A stretch of 32,423 nt of DNA from Acidobacteriaceae bacterium. GTDB lineage: Bacteria > Acidobacteriota > Terriglobia > Terriglobales > Acidobacteriaceae. Both the position numbers and the translations under genes were made by a program. Positions 1 through 8,508 of this stretch are shown piece after piece. The notes beneath the pieces are model-generated. The model did no database searches. It saw only the letters and a program-made list of their open reading frames with translations, and was not told where the DNA came from. The first letter of the stretch is position 1, and every line of letters starts with the position of its first letter. The stretch covers positions 1 through 32,423 of the forward strand of contig JASHTS010000195.1 of NCBI GenBank assembly GCA_030040425.1. Direction: 5' to 3'.

Positions 1-27
1 TCTGCTCCTGGTCAGTCGACGCGTCAT

Positions 28-1467
28 CTACCCCGTGCCGCGTCCGGGGATGCTTCCCGACTGAAGTACACTTCGGGTTGCCTCCTGTAAGAGAAAAAAC
101 ATTTCAGTCTGAGAAAGTTGGCGTCTAGCGGCAAAAAGCACCTGAAGGATTTGCTTTTCACGGTCAGACAGCCGATTGTAGAGATTTTCAAAGCAAAACT
201 GGAGTGCAGTCGAAAATGATTGGCTTCCCCTGATCAGTAGCCTTTCTGGGTCCGCACCGCTGCTTACCGACGACACAAACCATTTAATTAGGAGGGGATT
301 AAAGAACAATGCTTGGCAATACCTGGCGAGGCGTTCATCAGTGGCCTCCCCCAGCAGCTGAAGATTGAGGCTCTTGGCGTGTCGCCTTGCGAGTGAAATC
401 GACTGCCCCTTGTCCAGCGGGTCCAGTTTGTACCGAAGCTCTAATTCGCCAAGTCCGATCCTTGATGTCACTAAAACCTTTGATCCTGTTGGTATGGACT
501 CGAGCAGCGGTCGAACTTCTTCCAAGGTAAGCGTCTCAAGATTGTCGATCACCAGCAGCAATTGCAATTGCTCCATATAGTTCCTTAGCTCTTGGATAAG
601 AGTGCTAAGGTCTGCCCCTCGCGCGAGAGATCCGAGCTCCGCCGTTGCTGTCTCCACAATCCCCAGTGTCGTTGTTACTGCATCGTGGATTTCCCTCACC
701 CCTGCCGGGGTCAACATTCGGGTCTTGAGGGATATCCAAACAATCGCATCGAAGCGTGCTTTTTTTGTGTCGAGGATTTCGTAGAGACAGCGAAGCGCGA
801 GGGCGCTCTTGCCGACACCTCCTTCTCCCACGATCGTCACGAGGGGGTGGGGCCCAGAGAGGTGTCTTATTACATCTCTTGTTTCCGTTATGCGCCCCAC
901 AAATCCGGTTTCATCAAAGTCAACCATTGGAAGGTTGTGTGGCGTGAGATCTGCTGCTGCGGTCCAAAATGCTGGGATTTCCAGGCGAAGGACGAATGTC
1001 GGGTCTTGCTCGATCTTTAGGCGTACGCTCTGTAGTTCCCTCCATTGAAGTCGGGGGAAGTCCCGCAGCAGCAAGTTAGCCAACTCAATAAACCGGCTGA
1101 GGTCATCGTCTTCAAGGGGGCGCGAGTGGCAAACCCTATTTCGAGCGCGCGTCATCGATTCCAACTGGTCCGCGAGGGTCGTCACATCTCTTCCGCACAT
1201 CGAGGAGAGTTCTTTGGCACGGAGACGGACCATTTTCCCGAGATCTGCGAAATCGGTGTAGTTGATCAGGTCGATGTCATTCTCTGGGGCCGTACCTGGG
1301 GTGTGTTTGTCATCGAGTTCAAACCGTTCAGTGGCCACCTTGCGGACATCTGGCGGGAGTATGTCGATTGAATCTTTGCATAGTGCCAGGTCGCCAATTG
1401 TTTCTCGCAAATCGGTTTCAATGCTCGAAAGAATTGCGAAGCATGTATTTCTAACGGCGGAGCGCAT
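28..1467 (-). CDS. HEPN-NB-ARC (STAND) ATPase, defence-type, probably C-terminally truncated
   Basis: 479 residues, ATG preceded by GGAG at six bases. Residues 1-150 are helical and contain R109-N110-x3-H114, which fits the RNxxxH motif of HEPN ribonuclease domains (Swt1-like HEPN domains occur in front of NB-ARC modules). An NB-ARC ATPase follows: FVGR at 189-192, Walker A GEGGVGKS at 214-221, Walker B LLLVIDN near 303-309 and the sensor-like VLVTSR near 331-336. A winged-helix-like stretch begins near residue 430. The protein stops about 45 residues later, without the TPR, WD40 or other sensor repeats that usually follow in STAND proteins, so it may be truncated or frameshifted. Its wobble positions look less GC-rich than its neighbours and it sits beside a tRNA gene, suggesting transfer. 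STAND-HEPN proteins are typically abortive-infection effectors; that role here is inference. Confidence 0.8.
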   Translation of the reverse strand: MRSAVRNTCFAILSSIETDLRETIGDLALCKDSIDILPPDVRKVATERFELDDKHTPGTAPENDIDLINYTDFADLGKMVRLRAKELSSMCGRDVTTLADQLESMTRARNRVCHSRPLEDDDLSRFIELANLLLRDFPRLQWRELQSVRLKIEQDPTFVLRLEIPAFWTAAADLTPHNLPMVDFDETGFVGRITETRDVIRHLSGPHPLVTIVGEGGVGKSALALRCLYEILDTKKARFDAIVWISLKTRMLTPAGVREIHDAVTTTLGIVETATAELGSLARGADLSTLIQELRNYMEQLQLLLVIDNLETLTLEEVRPLLESIPTGSKVLVTSRIGLGELELRYKLDPLDKGQSISLARRHAKSLNLQLLGEATDERLARYCQALFFNPLLIKWFVSSVSSGADPERLLIRGSQSFSTALQFCFENLYNRLSDREKQILQVLFAARRQLSQTEMFFLLQEATRSVLQSGSIPGRGTG

Positions 1468-1676
1468 AGGAAGCTCCAGATCTGGGCTGGGAACCTGCCA
1501 CCATTTTACTTAAGTCTAGTGATTGCGCCCCAAGCTATTTGGTCGGGCTGTCGGCGTAACCGGTACAAAGCCTCCTGAACATGGGTGAACGAATGTTAAG
1601 TTCCCGAGCGCCTCGCTTTGGATACTCTCAGATCATTTCTAGTTACGCCGGAGACCCGGCGCGAATAGCGATTTGG

Positions 1677-1698
1677 AGTCCCCACAAAAGTCCCCACA
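1677..1698. repeat. Direct repeat AGTCCCCACA x2, 12-bp period, beside tRNA-Pro
   Basis: AGTCCCCACA occurs at 1677-1686 and again at 1689-1698, about 50 bases beyond the tRNA-Pro 3' end. Read on the minus strand it gives two TGTGGGGACT units. Short paired repeats next to a tRNA 3' end are what one expects from integrase arm sites or a worn attachment site. No integrase is visible in the window, so the att interpretation is inference. The rest of 1468-1748 shows no convincing gene. Confidence 0.5.
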
Positions 1699-1748
1699 GT
1701 GCGCAGCGAATCGGAGATTCTGAGGTTTTGTAAGTATTTGAATTTGAA

Positions 1749-1825
1749 TGGTCGGGACGGGCAGATTTGAACTGCCGACCCCTCGCACCCCAAGCGAGTG
1801 CTCTACCAGGCTGAGCCACGTCCCG
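1749..1825 (-). tRNA. tRNA-Pro (anticodon GGG)
   Basis: Read on the minus strand, a full cloverleaf of 77 bases including an encoded CCA. The acceptor stem CGGGACG pairs with CGTCCCG, followed by discriminator A and CCA. The D arm contains GCTCAGCCTGGTAGAGC. The anticodon stem CTCGC/GCGAG encloses loop TTGGGGT, so the anticodon is GGG, which reads CCC and CCU. The T arm has GGCAG-TTCAAAT-CTGCC. The C1 start is characteristic of bacterial tRNA-Pro. Its 3' side abuts the accessory segment carrying the HEPN/NB-ARC gene, a normal place for genomic-island integration. Confidence 0.95.
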
Positions 1826-1834
1826 ACGCAAGGC

Positions 1835-1860
1835 GAGCCGGTCCGCGATTGAACCGGCTC
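1835..1860. other. Perfect inverted repeat just upstream of tRNA-Pro
   Basis: GAGCCGGT at 1835-1842 and ACCGGCTC at 1853-1860 form a perfect 8-bp stem with a 10-base loop, ending nine bases before the tRNA 5' end on the minus strand. There is no U-tract, so it is not a standard intrinsic terminator. It could be a processing structure in the tRNA leader or an end-of-transcript hairpin for the large gene upstream. Confidence 0.4.
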
Positions 1861-1906
1861 CCGGGGTCATGCCCTAGTTTACACCGGTACCCGCGACAGG
1901 TTCTTT

Positions 1907-1936
1907 TTCCGGAGCCGCGAGAACGCGGAGCCGGAA
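1907..1936. other. Long imperfect stem-loop after the 5'-nucleotidase-like gene
   Basis: TTCCGGAGCCGCG at 1907-1919 and CGCGGAGCCGGAA at 1924-1936 form a stem of two perfect segments (six and five pairs) separated by a two-base internal mismatch, with loop AGAA. It lies 47 bases past the stop codon of the gene ending at 1984. On the minus strand it is followed by A residues rather than U, so it is not a classical rho-independent terminator. It may still protect a 3' end. Confidence 0.4.
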
Positions 1937-1983
1937 GAGAATCTCTCCTCTTCAGGAATCAGAGAGCGCGCCGGCGGGGCCGC

Positions 1984-4900
1984 TCAGTGCGCCTTGCCGG
2001 TGTTGGTCTGGTTGGCGGAGGCGGGGCCGGGGAGTCTGGCCTGGCGGCGGATGGGCACGCGCGCGTCGCGGGCAAAGTACCAGCGCGCCGCAATGGAGAG
2101 CGAGTTCACCTGCAGGCTTTGCGCGCTCAGCTGCGACTTATAGAAGAATGCCGAGTAGGACGGCGCAAAGGAGAGATTGCCCAGCGTAGGCACCACCAGC
2201 GAGAGACTGAGCGGAATGGCATACTCGGTCTGCGTGGGCAGCTCCAGGTTCACGGGCCGGCCGGCATAGTAGTCGCCTTGGCTTTCGCTTACCAGGCTGA
2301 ACTGTTTGTTCGCCTCCCTGCCCCATACGCGGTTCTGGATGTGCAACTGCCAGTAGAAGCCGGGGCTGTGCAGCGTTTTGACGCCCGGCGCGCCCACCAC
2401 CGTGGTGCTTTTGTTAATGGTCAGCGCCGGCGCCTGGGTGAAGCAGGTCTGCAGCGTGATGTTGGCACTCACCGCGCAGGTCTTCTGGTTGGCGCCAGTC
2501 GCCAGCGTGAGCGAAGAGAGCACGTTGGCCTGCTCGCTGAGCTCCACGCCGGTTTCGAGATAATCGCCGCTCCAGAAGAACGCCCTCGGACTGTTGTGGC
2601 CGAACTCCTCGCGGAAGCCGGCGCGATCGGTCCACGCGTCGTTGCGCGGCAGCGCCACCGTAAGCTCGCCGGGTGGCGGTGAGAAGGGGAAGAAGAGGTA
2701 TTGGTGGTTGATCTGCACCTGATACTGGCGCGGGGTAAACACCAGAAGGCTGCGCGGAAGCGAGCGCACCGCGGTGAGGCCGTCCGTCGAATGCCGGCCG
2801 CGCAGGCGGATCTGCAGAAATCCGCCCACGGTAAAGTTGTTCAGCGAATAGGCGGCATTGATGGACTTGGTCGCGGGACTCAGGTTGCCCAGCACCGAGC
2901 GATCGTAAGAGAACGCGGTCTGCACGCCGAACGACATGGGTGGCACGCGGCGACCCCTGGCGAGAATCCCGGGCATGTTGCTAGTGATGCGGCTGGCCGC
3001 TTCCAGATCGAGCTCCTGCTGGGCCGGGGCGGTGGCGCGCGAGTCGCTCACGCCCTGAAAATAATCGCCCAAAAATGCATTGCCGCCCTCGGGATCGCGC
3101 GAAGTGAAGCCAGCCACGATCTTGGAAAAATCCACTTGCAGCAGGCGATCCTGCTGAAAGACCTCGTTGTTGTAGGTGACCACCCTTTCGACCGGCGGAT
3201 TGTTCCTGGTCCCGTGGCTGGTCCCGGACGCGCGCGCGGACGCCGGCCCGGCCGTGGGTGCGAGCGCTTCATCTTCCCCGGCCGGCCCGCGCAGGCTGGC
3301 GAGCAGGTAGTGCGCAAGCGGCGCGGTGATGAACATCTCCGTGGGCACGTGCTCGTTGCCGGGCAGCGCCTGGAGCGTGCCGTAGACGGCCTTGTCCTGC
3401 GCCAGTTGATCGGTGGTGAGCAGCCAGTAGTAGGCGTCGTCGGCAATCGGCGTTCCGCCCACGCAATACGTGCTCTGGCCGCCGGCGGTACCGACGCAGG
3501 TGGGATCCACCGGAATCCACAGCGGCTCGTTGTTGCGGCTGACCTCAGTGATGTTGGTGAGCTCCGATTGCACGATGCCGTAAGAGATCAACCACTCGCG
3601 CGTGTAGCCGGTATCGGCCAGCCCGGCCTGCTCGGCCATCTTTTTTTCTGAGAGCGTGAGAATGTCTTGGAGATTTTTTCCCGTCACCGCCACATAGGCC
3701 ACGTAGTCGCCCTTCCAGAAGATGCGGTCGAGCGCGGAGCGCACCATGCACAGGCTGCGCTTCTCCGGCTCCTTTTCGTTGGCGCACATCTCGTAGCCCA
3801 TGTAGCCGGGACCCATCTCGTCCAGTTCCACGTCGCGGCTCTCGAGCAGCACCACATCCGGACGCGGCCGGCGCGACTTCTCGAGATCCTGCAGCAGCGC
3901 GAATTCGCCCTTCTGGCTGCTGGCCTCATCGATGCCCGCGGTCCCATGCGCCGGCGGTGCATTGAGACAGGTCTTCAGCGCGTCCGGGTCTGTTTGCCCG
4001 TTGTTTTGCGCGCGCGCCTGCGCCAGGCAATCCATCAACTGATAGAGCAGGGTGATCGTGGTTCGCGTGTTGCCGTTGGCAGCGCCGGTCTGCCCATTCG
4101 CCGCGACCAGAGTGGGCGGGTCGAAGATGCCCCTGGATTGGTTCGCTATCGTGAAGCCCGTCTGCGAGTCCGAGACCATCGTGAGCTCGGAAGCCGCGCC
4201 CGGATAGACATATTTCATGGGCTGCGAGGAGTAACTGTTGAACGGCGTCAGCACCGGCGCCGGATAGGCCGTCTGCGCGGTATCAGGATAGTTGAGGGTG
4301 AGATGCGGCGAGCCGTACCCGGATTCGGCTTCGCTCAAAACAGCATCGACGGATTGGGCGCCCTGATCCGGGCCGGCCAGGCGCAGCCGCTCAGAGACGC
4401 GCTCGGAGAGCACTTCGGCTTCTGTGTGCGGCATTTGCGCCATCACGATGACGCTGTCGAAATGCCCCTCCAGCAGGTTGGCGCCGCGCACCAGCGCCTC
4501 GGTTACCTGCACCGGATCGGTGACCAGCACGGTGTAGCCTTCGCTTCCGCGGGCGCCTGGCTTCTCTTTGTTGCCGCAGCGCCCGAAGACATGGTCGCCG
4601 GCGCCCTCGCCCGACCGCGCCGGACAGAGCGTCAGGTTGGTTTCAGAGACGGCCTTCATGGTGTCTTCGCCGGCCACGCCGATCACCAGCACCTTGCGTC
4701 CGTTTGCCGTGGTAGCCACGGTGTAGCCTATGTTTTTCTCTTCGAGCGCGATGGTGCGCAGCAGCCCGCGCCGCGCGGCATCGCGCTCCTTTTCGGTGAG
4801 CGTCAGGTCGGCGCCGGTCACCCTGCGCTGGCCGCCGCTTGCCGTCGTTGCGCTTGCGCCGCCCGCCGCGACCACGGCCGGGCAAGCGTCGGTTTGCGTT

Positions 4901-6195
4901 CCAGCCTGCGCGCTCTGCACCGGAGCTGCCTGATTTTGCCCACCCTGCGCGCTTTGCGCCTGTTCGACGAAGGCGTTCCGGCACCGCAGGATGTGAGCGA
5001 GGCGTGCGGCGTAGGCACACATGTCTCCGCGGTCATCGCCGGGAGTGCTCGTAGCCGCGCATTCCGGCATGGACTCAAGTGCGCCGGCGAGATTGCGGAC
5101 TTCGGTCGCGTCCAATTCCTTTTCCGCGGACTGTGCGCCCTTGCGGCCGGCCGACGCGGGCAGCGCGGAAACGGGAAAGCGCCGGCCCCACGCCGAGACC
5201 AGGATCGAGATCTCGTCCGTCACCAGATTGTCGAGCTCCGTTTGCCTGCCCTTGGCTTTGACCGCGCTCTCTGTGGCCAGTTGCTGCACCGCTGCCAGCG
5301 TGGAACTCGTGCCGCCCTGACGCGACAGCCGGTCCAGCCGGTCGAGCCAGTCCAGCGGCTCGGGCACCGATCCGTCGCCTACGCAACGCACTGCGCCGGC
5401 GGCCAAAGGATTGGGCGCGAACAGGAGCGGGCATGGCATCTCGCCTCCGCCCGAGCCGCCCAGCTTGCCCTGGCCGCCCCCGGCGCCGTCGGCGTTCTTC
5501 TTCCTGGCGATGCGCAGGTTGGCGCCCAGCATATCCAGGCGGTGATCGCGATTCTGGATCAGGGCGAGCTGCTCCTGGTCACTCGCCGCATCTTCGAGCA
5601 GCCGCGCCGAGACGCGCAGCCAGCGCGCCGTGTACATGAAGTCCTGGCTGCCGGGCACAATGGCGCGAAAGCCAGCGCGCATCATGAAATTGAGCACGTT
5701 GTCGCACTGCGCCTTGGGCGCCACGCGGTTGTCGTCTTTATAGAGACTCTCCGGGCGCGACTCGCCGTCGCCGGTGTCCGTGGGCGGCTCGTAGCATCCC
5801 GCCGCACGGCCCTGGGGATTATCGTTCTCCAGTTGCAGTGAAGCGCCGAACTCCGGCCCGAAGTTGTCGCCCATCCCCAACAGCAGCTTTTCATTACCCA
5901 TCTCCGCCGCGCGGCAGGAAAGAAATTTCTCCACCGGATCGAGCACTGGCTGCGCGTCGCTCGCTTCCATGCGGTAGTAGCCGAGCAGGCTGCCGGTGTA
6001 TTCGATCACTGTGGCCTGCGCGCCGGGCGTTTCCTCGGCCTGCGGGCAGTTTGCCGGCAGCGCGGCTTGAGGCGAAGCCGCGTTGTCTGGAGAGCTGGGC
6101 GCCTGGGGGGCGCATACCCCGGTGCCGCAGCCGAGCGCGGACAAGAGCGCCGCCGCCGAAGAAAGCGAACGTAGAACCGCAGGGACTATACGCAT
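1984..6195 (-). CDS. Giant exported 5'-nucleotidase-like protein with beta-rich C-terminus
   Basis: 1403 residues. The start at 6195 is chosen over an in-frame ATG at 6207 because GGAGG lies five bases upstream of it. A hydrophobic N-terminus (signal peptide; SALGC is a weak lipobox) is followed by features of the 5'-nucleotidase/UshA metallophosphoesterase family: LLLGMGDNFG near residues 104-113, VPGSQDF near 180-186 where GNHEFD is expected, MLGAN near 222, a nucleosidase-like VIVMAQMPH segment, and a C-terminal-domain-like stretch FWKGDYVAYVAVTGKNLQDIL. Several metal ligands appear lost: no DxH in the first strand, and SQD instead of NHE. Roughly the last 330 residues are rich in alternating beta strands ending in an aromatic-rich strand, suggestive of an outer-membrane barrel. 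It lies downstream of the RCK-RyR gene with a 255-base gap. Catalytic activity is doubtful; the fold assignment is moderate. Confidence 0.7.
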   Translation of the reverse strand: MRIVPAVLRSLSSAAALLSALGCGTGVCAPQAPSSPDNAASPQAALPANCPQAEETPGAQATVIEYTGSLLGYYRMEASDAQPVLDPVEKFLSCRAAEMGNEKLLLGMGDNFGPEFGASLQLENDNPQGRAAGCYEPPTDTGDGESRPESLYKDDNRVAPKAQCDNVLNFMMRAGFRAIVPGSQDFMYTARWLRVSARLLEDAASDQEQLALIQNRDHRLDMLGANLRIARKKNADGAGGGQGKLGGSGGGEMPCPLLFAPNPLAAGAVRCVGDGSVPEPLDWLDRLDRLSRQGGTSSTLAAVQQLATESAVKAKGRQTELDNLVTDEISILVSAWGRRFPVSALPASAGRKGAQSAEKELDATEVRNLAGALESMPECAATSTPGDDRGDMCAYAARLAHILRCRNAFVEQAQSAQGGQNQAAPVQSAQAGTQTDACPAVVAAGGASATTASGGQRRVTGADLTLTEKERDAARRGLLRTIALEEKNIGYTVATTANGRKVLVIGVAGEDTMKAVSETNLTLCPARSGEGAGDHVFGRCGNKEKPGARGSEGYTVLVTDPVQVTEALVRGANLLEGHFDSVIVMAQMPHTEAEVLSERVSERLRLAGPDQGAQSVDAVLSEAESGYGSPHLTLNYPDTAQTAYPAPVLTPFNSYSSQPMKYVYPGAASELTMVSDSQTGFTIANQSRGIFDPPTLVAANGQTGAANGNTRTTITLLYQLMDCLAQARAQNNGQTDPDALKTCLNAPPAHGTAGIDEASSQKGEFALLQDLEKSRRPRPDVVLLESRDVELDEMGPGYMGYEMCANEKEPEKRSLCMVRSALDRIFWKGDYVAYVAVTGKNLQDILTLSEKKMAEQAGLADTGYTREWLISYGIVQSELTNITEVSRNNEPLWIPVDPTCVGTAGGQSTYCVGGTPIADDAYYWLLTTDQLAQDKAVYGTLQALPGNEHVPTEMFITAPLAHYLLASLRGPAGEDEALAPTAGPASARASGTSHGTRNNPPVERVVTYNNEVFQQDRLLQVDFSKIVAGFTSRDPEGGNAFLGDYFQGVSDSRATAPAQQELDLEAASRITSNMPGILARGRRVPPMSFGVQTAFSYDRSVLGNLSPATKSINAAYSLNNFTVGGFLQIRLRGRHSTDGLTAVRSLPRSLLVFTPRQYQVQINHQYLFFPFSPPPGELTVALPRNDAWTDRAGFREEFGHNSPRAFFWSGDYLETGVELSEQANVLSSLTLATGANQKTCAVSANITLQTCFTQAPALTINKSTTVVGAPGVKTLHSPGFYWQLHIQNRVWGREANKQFSLVSESQGDYYAGRPVNLELPTQTEYAIPLSLSLVVPTLGNLSFAPSYSAFFYKSQLSAQSLQVNSLSIAARWYFARDARVPIRRQARLPGPASANQTNTGKAH

Positions 6196-6244
6196 TACGC
6201 CCTCCATGCGCGGTTTTGCTTACAGAGCTTTCGGGTGTCACTCC

Positions 6245-6273
6245 ATGATGCGAAAATGCCACGCACTCGTCAA
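6245..6273 (-). promoter_or_regulatory. Possible sigma70-type promoter for the 5'-nucleotidase-like gene
   Basis: On the minus strand TTGACG (6273-6268) is followed by a 17-base spacer and CATCAT (6250-6245). This matches 5 of 6 bases of the -35 and 4 of 6 of the -10 consensus, and predicts a leader of about 40 bases before the chosen ATG at 6195. It would allow the large gene to be expressed separately from the SLOG/RCK-RyR pair. The rest of the 255-base gap shows nothing else clear. Confidence 0.35.
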
Positions 6274-6450
6274 TCGGTCAGCCCATCTGCCAGGCAGCGC
6301 ACGCATCGGAGTCGACACTTCCGCGCCGGGCGCGGCCACGGCAATTTCCGAGTTGCTATGACTTTTTCCAGTCCGCGCTGGGTCGCCGCTCCTTGGGGTC
6401 GCGTTGACTTGAGCATCACGCCGTCGAGATACAGTAACTCAGAGATTGCT

Positions 6451-8484
6451 TTAGCCGACGAGCGCCACGCGGCTGCGCTGCGCCCAGCCGTTGGCGCGCC
6501 GGAGAAGCGGGGTGCGCACTGAATCGGGGGGCAGCGTGCGATGCCCGACATACTCCGGCGGCTGCTGGTTTGAAAACAGCCACACGCTCAGCAAGGGCAG
6601 AGCGAGTGCGCCGGTTGCTGCGCTCACCGCGTTGGCATCGTCGAGATCGGCAATCAGGTTTACGTAGGTGTGCGGCGCGCCGGCTGCGATCTTCTCCAGA
6701 TCCTGCGTGGCCGCGGGCAGATGCCGACCATAAAGCCGCACGGTGCGCTGGAGATGCAGCTCGACGCCGAGGCCGGCCAAGATCTCCGGCAGCCGCGCAG
6801 ACTCCCTCCGGTTCCACTCCTTTTCCTGTTCCGGCAGGCTTTCCCAGGGAGCGATTTGCGGAGAGTGCTCGCCCACTATGCGGCGCTCAATGCTGTAGCG
6901 CCGGTGCTCGAGCTGCGCCAGCTGCTCGATCTCCTCGGTGGAGAGCGCATACCTGGCCGGCGCTTGCACGCCGTTCACCGGGCGCACCCCGGCGAGCTCC
7001 AGGAATAGCGGCGTATGGTCCGCGCGCCAGCGATTGGAAAGCTTCATCAGCTCCGGCAGGCGGTGCCACTCCACGTCCGCATTGGGATTCACGGCGTCCT
7101 TCGCGCGGCGCCGGTAATCCTCGTGCAGCGTCTGCGCAAAGCGATCGAGCAGGGAGCCGAACAGCACGTCGCGGTTGAGCGTCTCCTCGAGGGTGCCGAA
7201 GATCTGCAGCCGGTCATGGATGGAGGCAAGGCTCTCGGTGGAGCGCACCAGGTCGTCCAGCTGCCGGTAGTGCTCCAGGCGCACATACACGGGCGCGTGC
7301 AGATGACCGGCGCGGTCGAGCAGCGAGCGCATCTCGAGCGCCGCACACAGGCTGGCCTCGTCTTCGCCCAGGGCCAGCGCCACGCCCAGCAGCGGCCCGC
7401 AGGAGGCAAGGGTAGCGCCCACGAGCTTTTGCATCTCCGGCGATCCCGGCTCGGCTTTGGCCGCGACGAATTCGAAATCGGCCAGCTCCGCGGCGGCGGG
7501 GTTCGCCGCGGGAAAACTCTCGCGGGCCTCGTCGGCGCGCTCGTCGATTACCAGAATCTTCAGCCGTGCGCCGAGAGCCACGGGATAAAGGCGCACAAGA
7601 TGCAGCGCGATCTCGCGCCCGTAGGCGCCGAAGCCGGCCACGATGAAGGTGCGCGCCTCGAACTCCGGCGCCGGCGGCAGGTGCAGTTGCCGGATGAGCA
7701 TGCGCGCGGCGTTGGTGTAGGTATTGAAGAGCCGCACGTCCACCTGCGGCGAGCCCAGGGTGCTGCGGCCGCTCGCCATCAGCCGCTTGTGCATCCAGTC
7801 GTTGCGCATCTCCGCGAGAACATGCAGCTTGTCCGCGTTTCGCGCCGGGCGCTCGGTCTTGAGCGACTTGATCTGCATGGCGATGGCGATGTTCTCGCTG
7901 TCGGAGCCCGTGCATACCACTGCGGTGAGCGCGTGGCGGATGCCGGCCGCCAGCAGAACGTGCGCATTCTTGGCGTCGCCCTGCACCACAGGCACGCCGC
8001 TGCTCTCGCAGGTTGCGGCGCCGGGCGAGTCGGCCACCAGATCCACGCCCACCACGCGCTGGCCCGCGCCACGCAGGTTTTCAACCACCTGCAGGCCGAT
8101 GGCGCCCAGGCCGCAGACCACCGTGTGCCGCGCCTTGTGCCGCGCCATGGCCTTGCGCAGGTTTTTGCGCACGCCCAGCAGGAACAACTGCGCCGCGGAA
8201 AACAGGGCGATGCCCGGAACCGCGACCTGCGCAACGATGAGCTGCCACGGAGCCCTGCCCGGCTGGAACAGGTCGTACAGACGGAGCAGCCCCACGGCGC
8301 TGAACAGGCAGCGCACCGCCTCGAGCACCGGATGGCCCTCATGAAAATGCACATAGACGTGCGCGGGATTGAAGACCTGGTCGCCGCTGAAGTCGCTCCC
8401 CGCGCGCGCGTAGCCCCAGAAGCCCAGCCCGATCGCCGCCAACGCGAAAGCAATCAGAAGGTATCGTTCAAACCGTTTCCCCAT
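6451..8484 (-). CDS. Membrane protein with two RCK/TrkA-N-like folds and a RyR domain
   Basis: 677 residues. Hydrophobic segments at about 8-28, 54-72 and 81-105 form a short membrane part. A first Rossmann fold with CGLGAIG at 124-130 is a TrkA-N/RCK NAD-binding domain (about 120-210). A second with AGFGAYG at 283-289 covers about 278-400. Residues 517-572 match the bacterial RyR (ryanodine-receptor repeat) pattern: LAQLEHRRYSIER, then PWESLPEQEKEWNRR and LPEIL, with Tyr where the motif usually has Trp. RCK domains gate K+ channels and transporters through NAD(H) or nucleotides, but no canonical TVGYGD selectivity filter is visible, so the pore is uncertain. A GGGAGG lies just upstream of the ATG. 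It begins 24 bases after the SLOG gene and is almost certainly co-transcribed with it. Confidence 0.85.
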   Translation of the reverse strand: MGKRFERYLLIAFALAAIGLGFWGYARAGSDFSGDQVFNPAHVYVHFHEGHPVLEAVRCLFSAVGLLRLYDLFQPGRAPWQLIVAQVAVPGIALFSAAQLFLLGVRKNLRKAMARHKARHTVVCGLGAIGLQVVENLRGAGQRVVGVDLVADSPGAATCESSGVPVVQGDAKNAHVLLAAGIRHALTAVVCTGSDSENIAIAMQIKSLKTERPARNADKLHVLAEMRNDWMHKRLMASGRSTLGSPQVDVRLFNTYTNAARMLIRQLHLPPAPEFEARTFIVAGFGAYGREIALHLVRLYPVALGARLKILVIDERADEARESFPAANPAAAELADFEFVAAKAEPGSPEMQKLVGATLASCGPLLGVALALGEDEASLCAALEMRSLLDRAGHLHAPVYVRLEHYRQLDDLVRSTESLASIHDRLQIFGTLEETLNRDVLFGSLLDRFAQTLHEDYRRRAKDAVNPNADVEWHRLPELMKLSNRWRADHTPLFLELAGVRPVNGVQAPARYALSTEEIEQLAQLEHRRYSIERRIVGEHSPQIAPWESLPEQEKEWNRRESARLPEILAGLGVELHLQRTVRLYGRHLPAATQDLEKIAAGAPHTYVNLIADLDDANAVSAATGALALPLLSVWLFSNQQPPEYVGHRTLPPDSVRTPLLRRANGWAQRSRVALVG

Positions 8485-8508
8485 GTGCCTCCCGTCGAGC
8501 GCCCCGCG

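Noticed and set aside
1596-1870. Short minus-strand frames running through tRNA-Pro
   Set aside because: They translate the tRNA itself and have no independent coding signal.
3667-5841. Long plus-strand open frame (724 codons) opposite the 5'-nucleotidase-like gene
   Set aside because: It is antisense to a gene with recognisable motifs; its product is Arg/His/Ala-rich with no family signal, a common effect of high GC.
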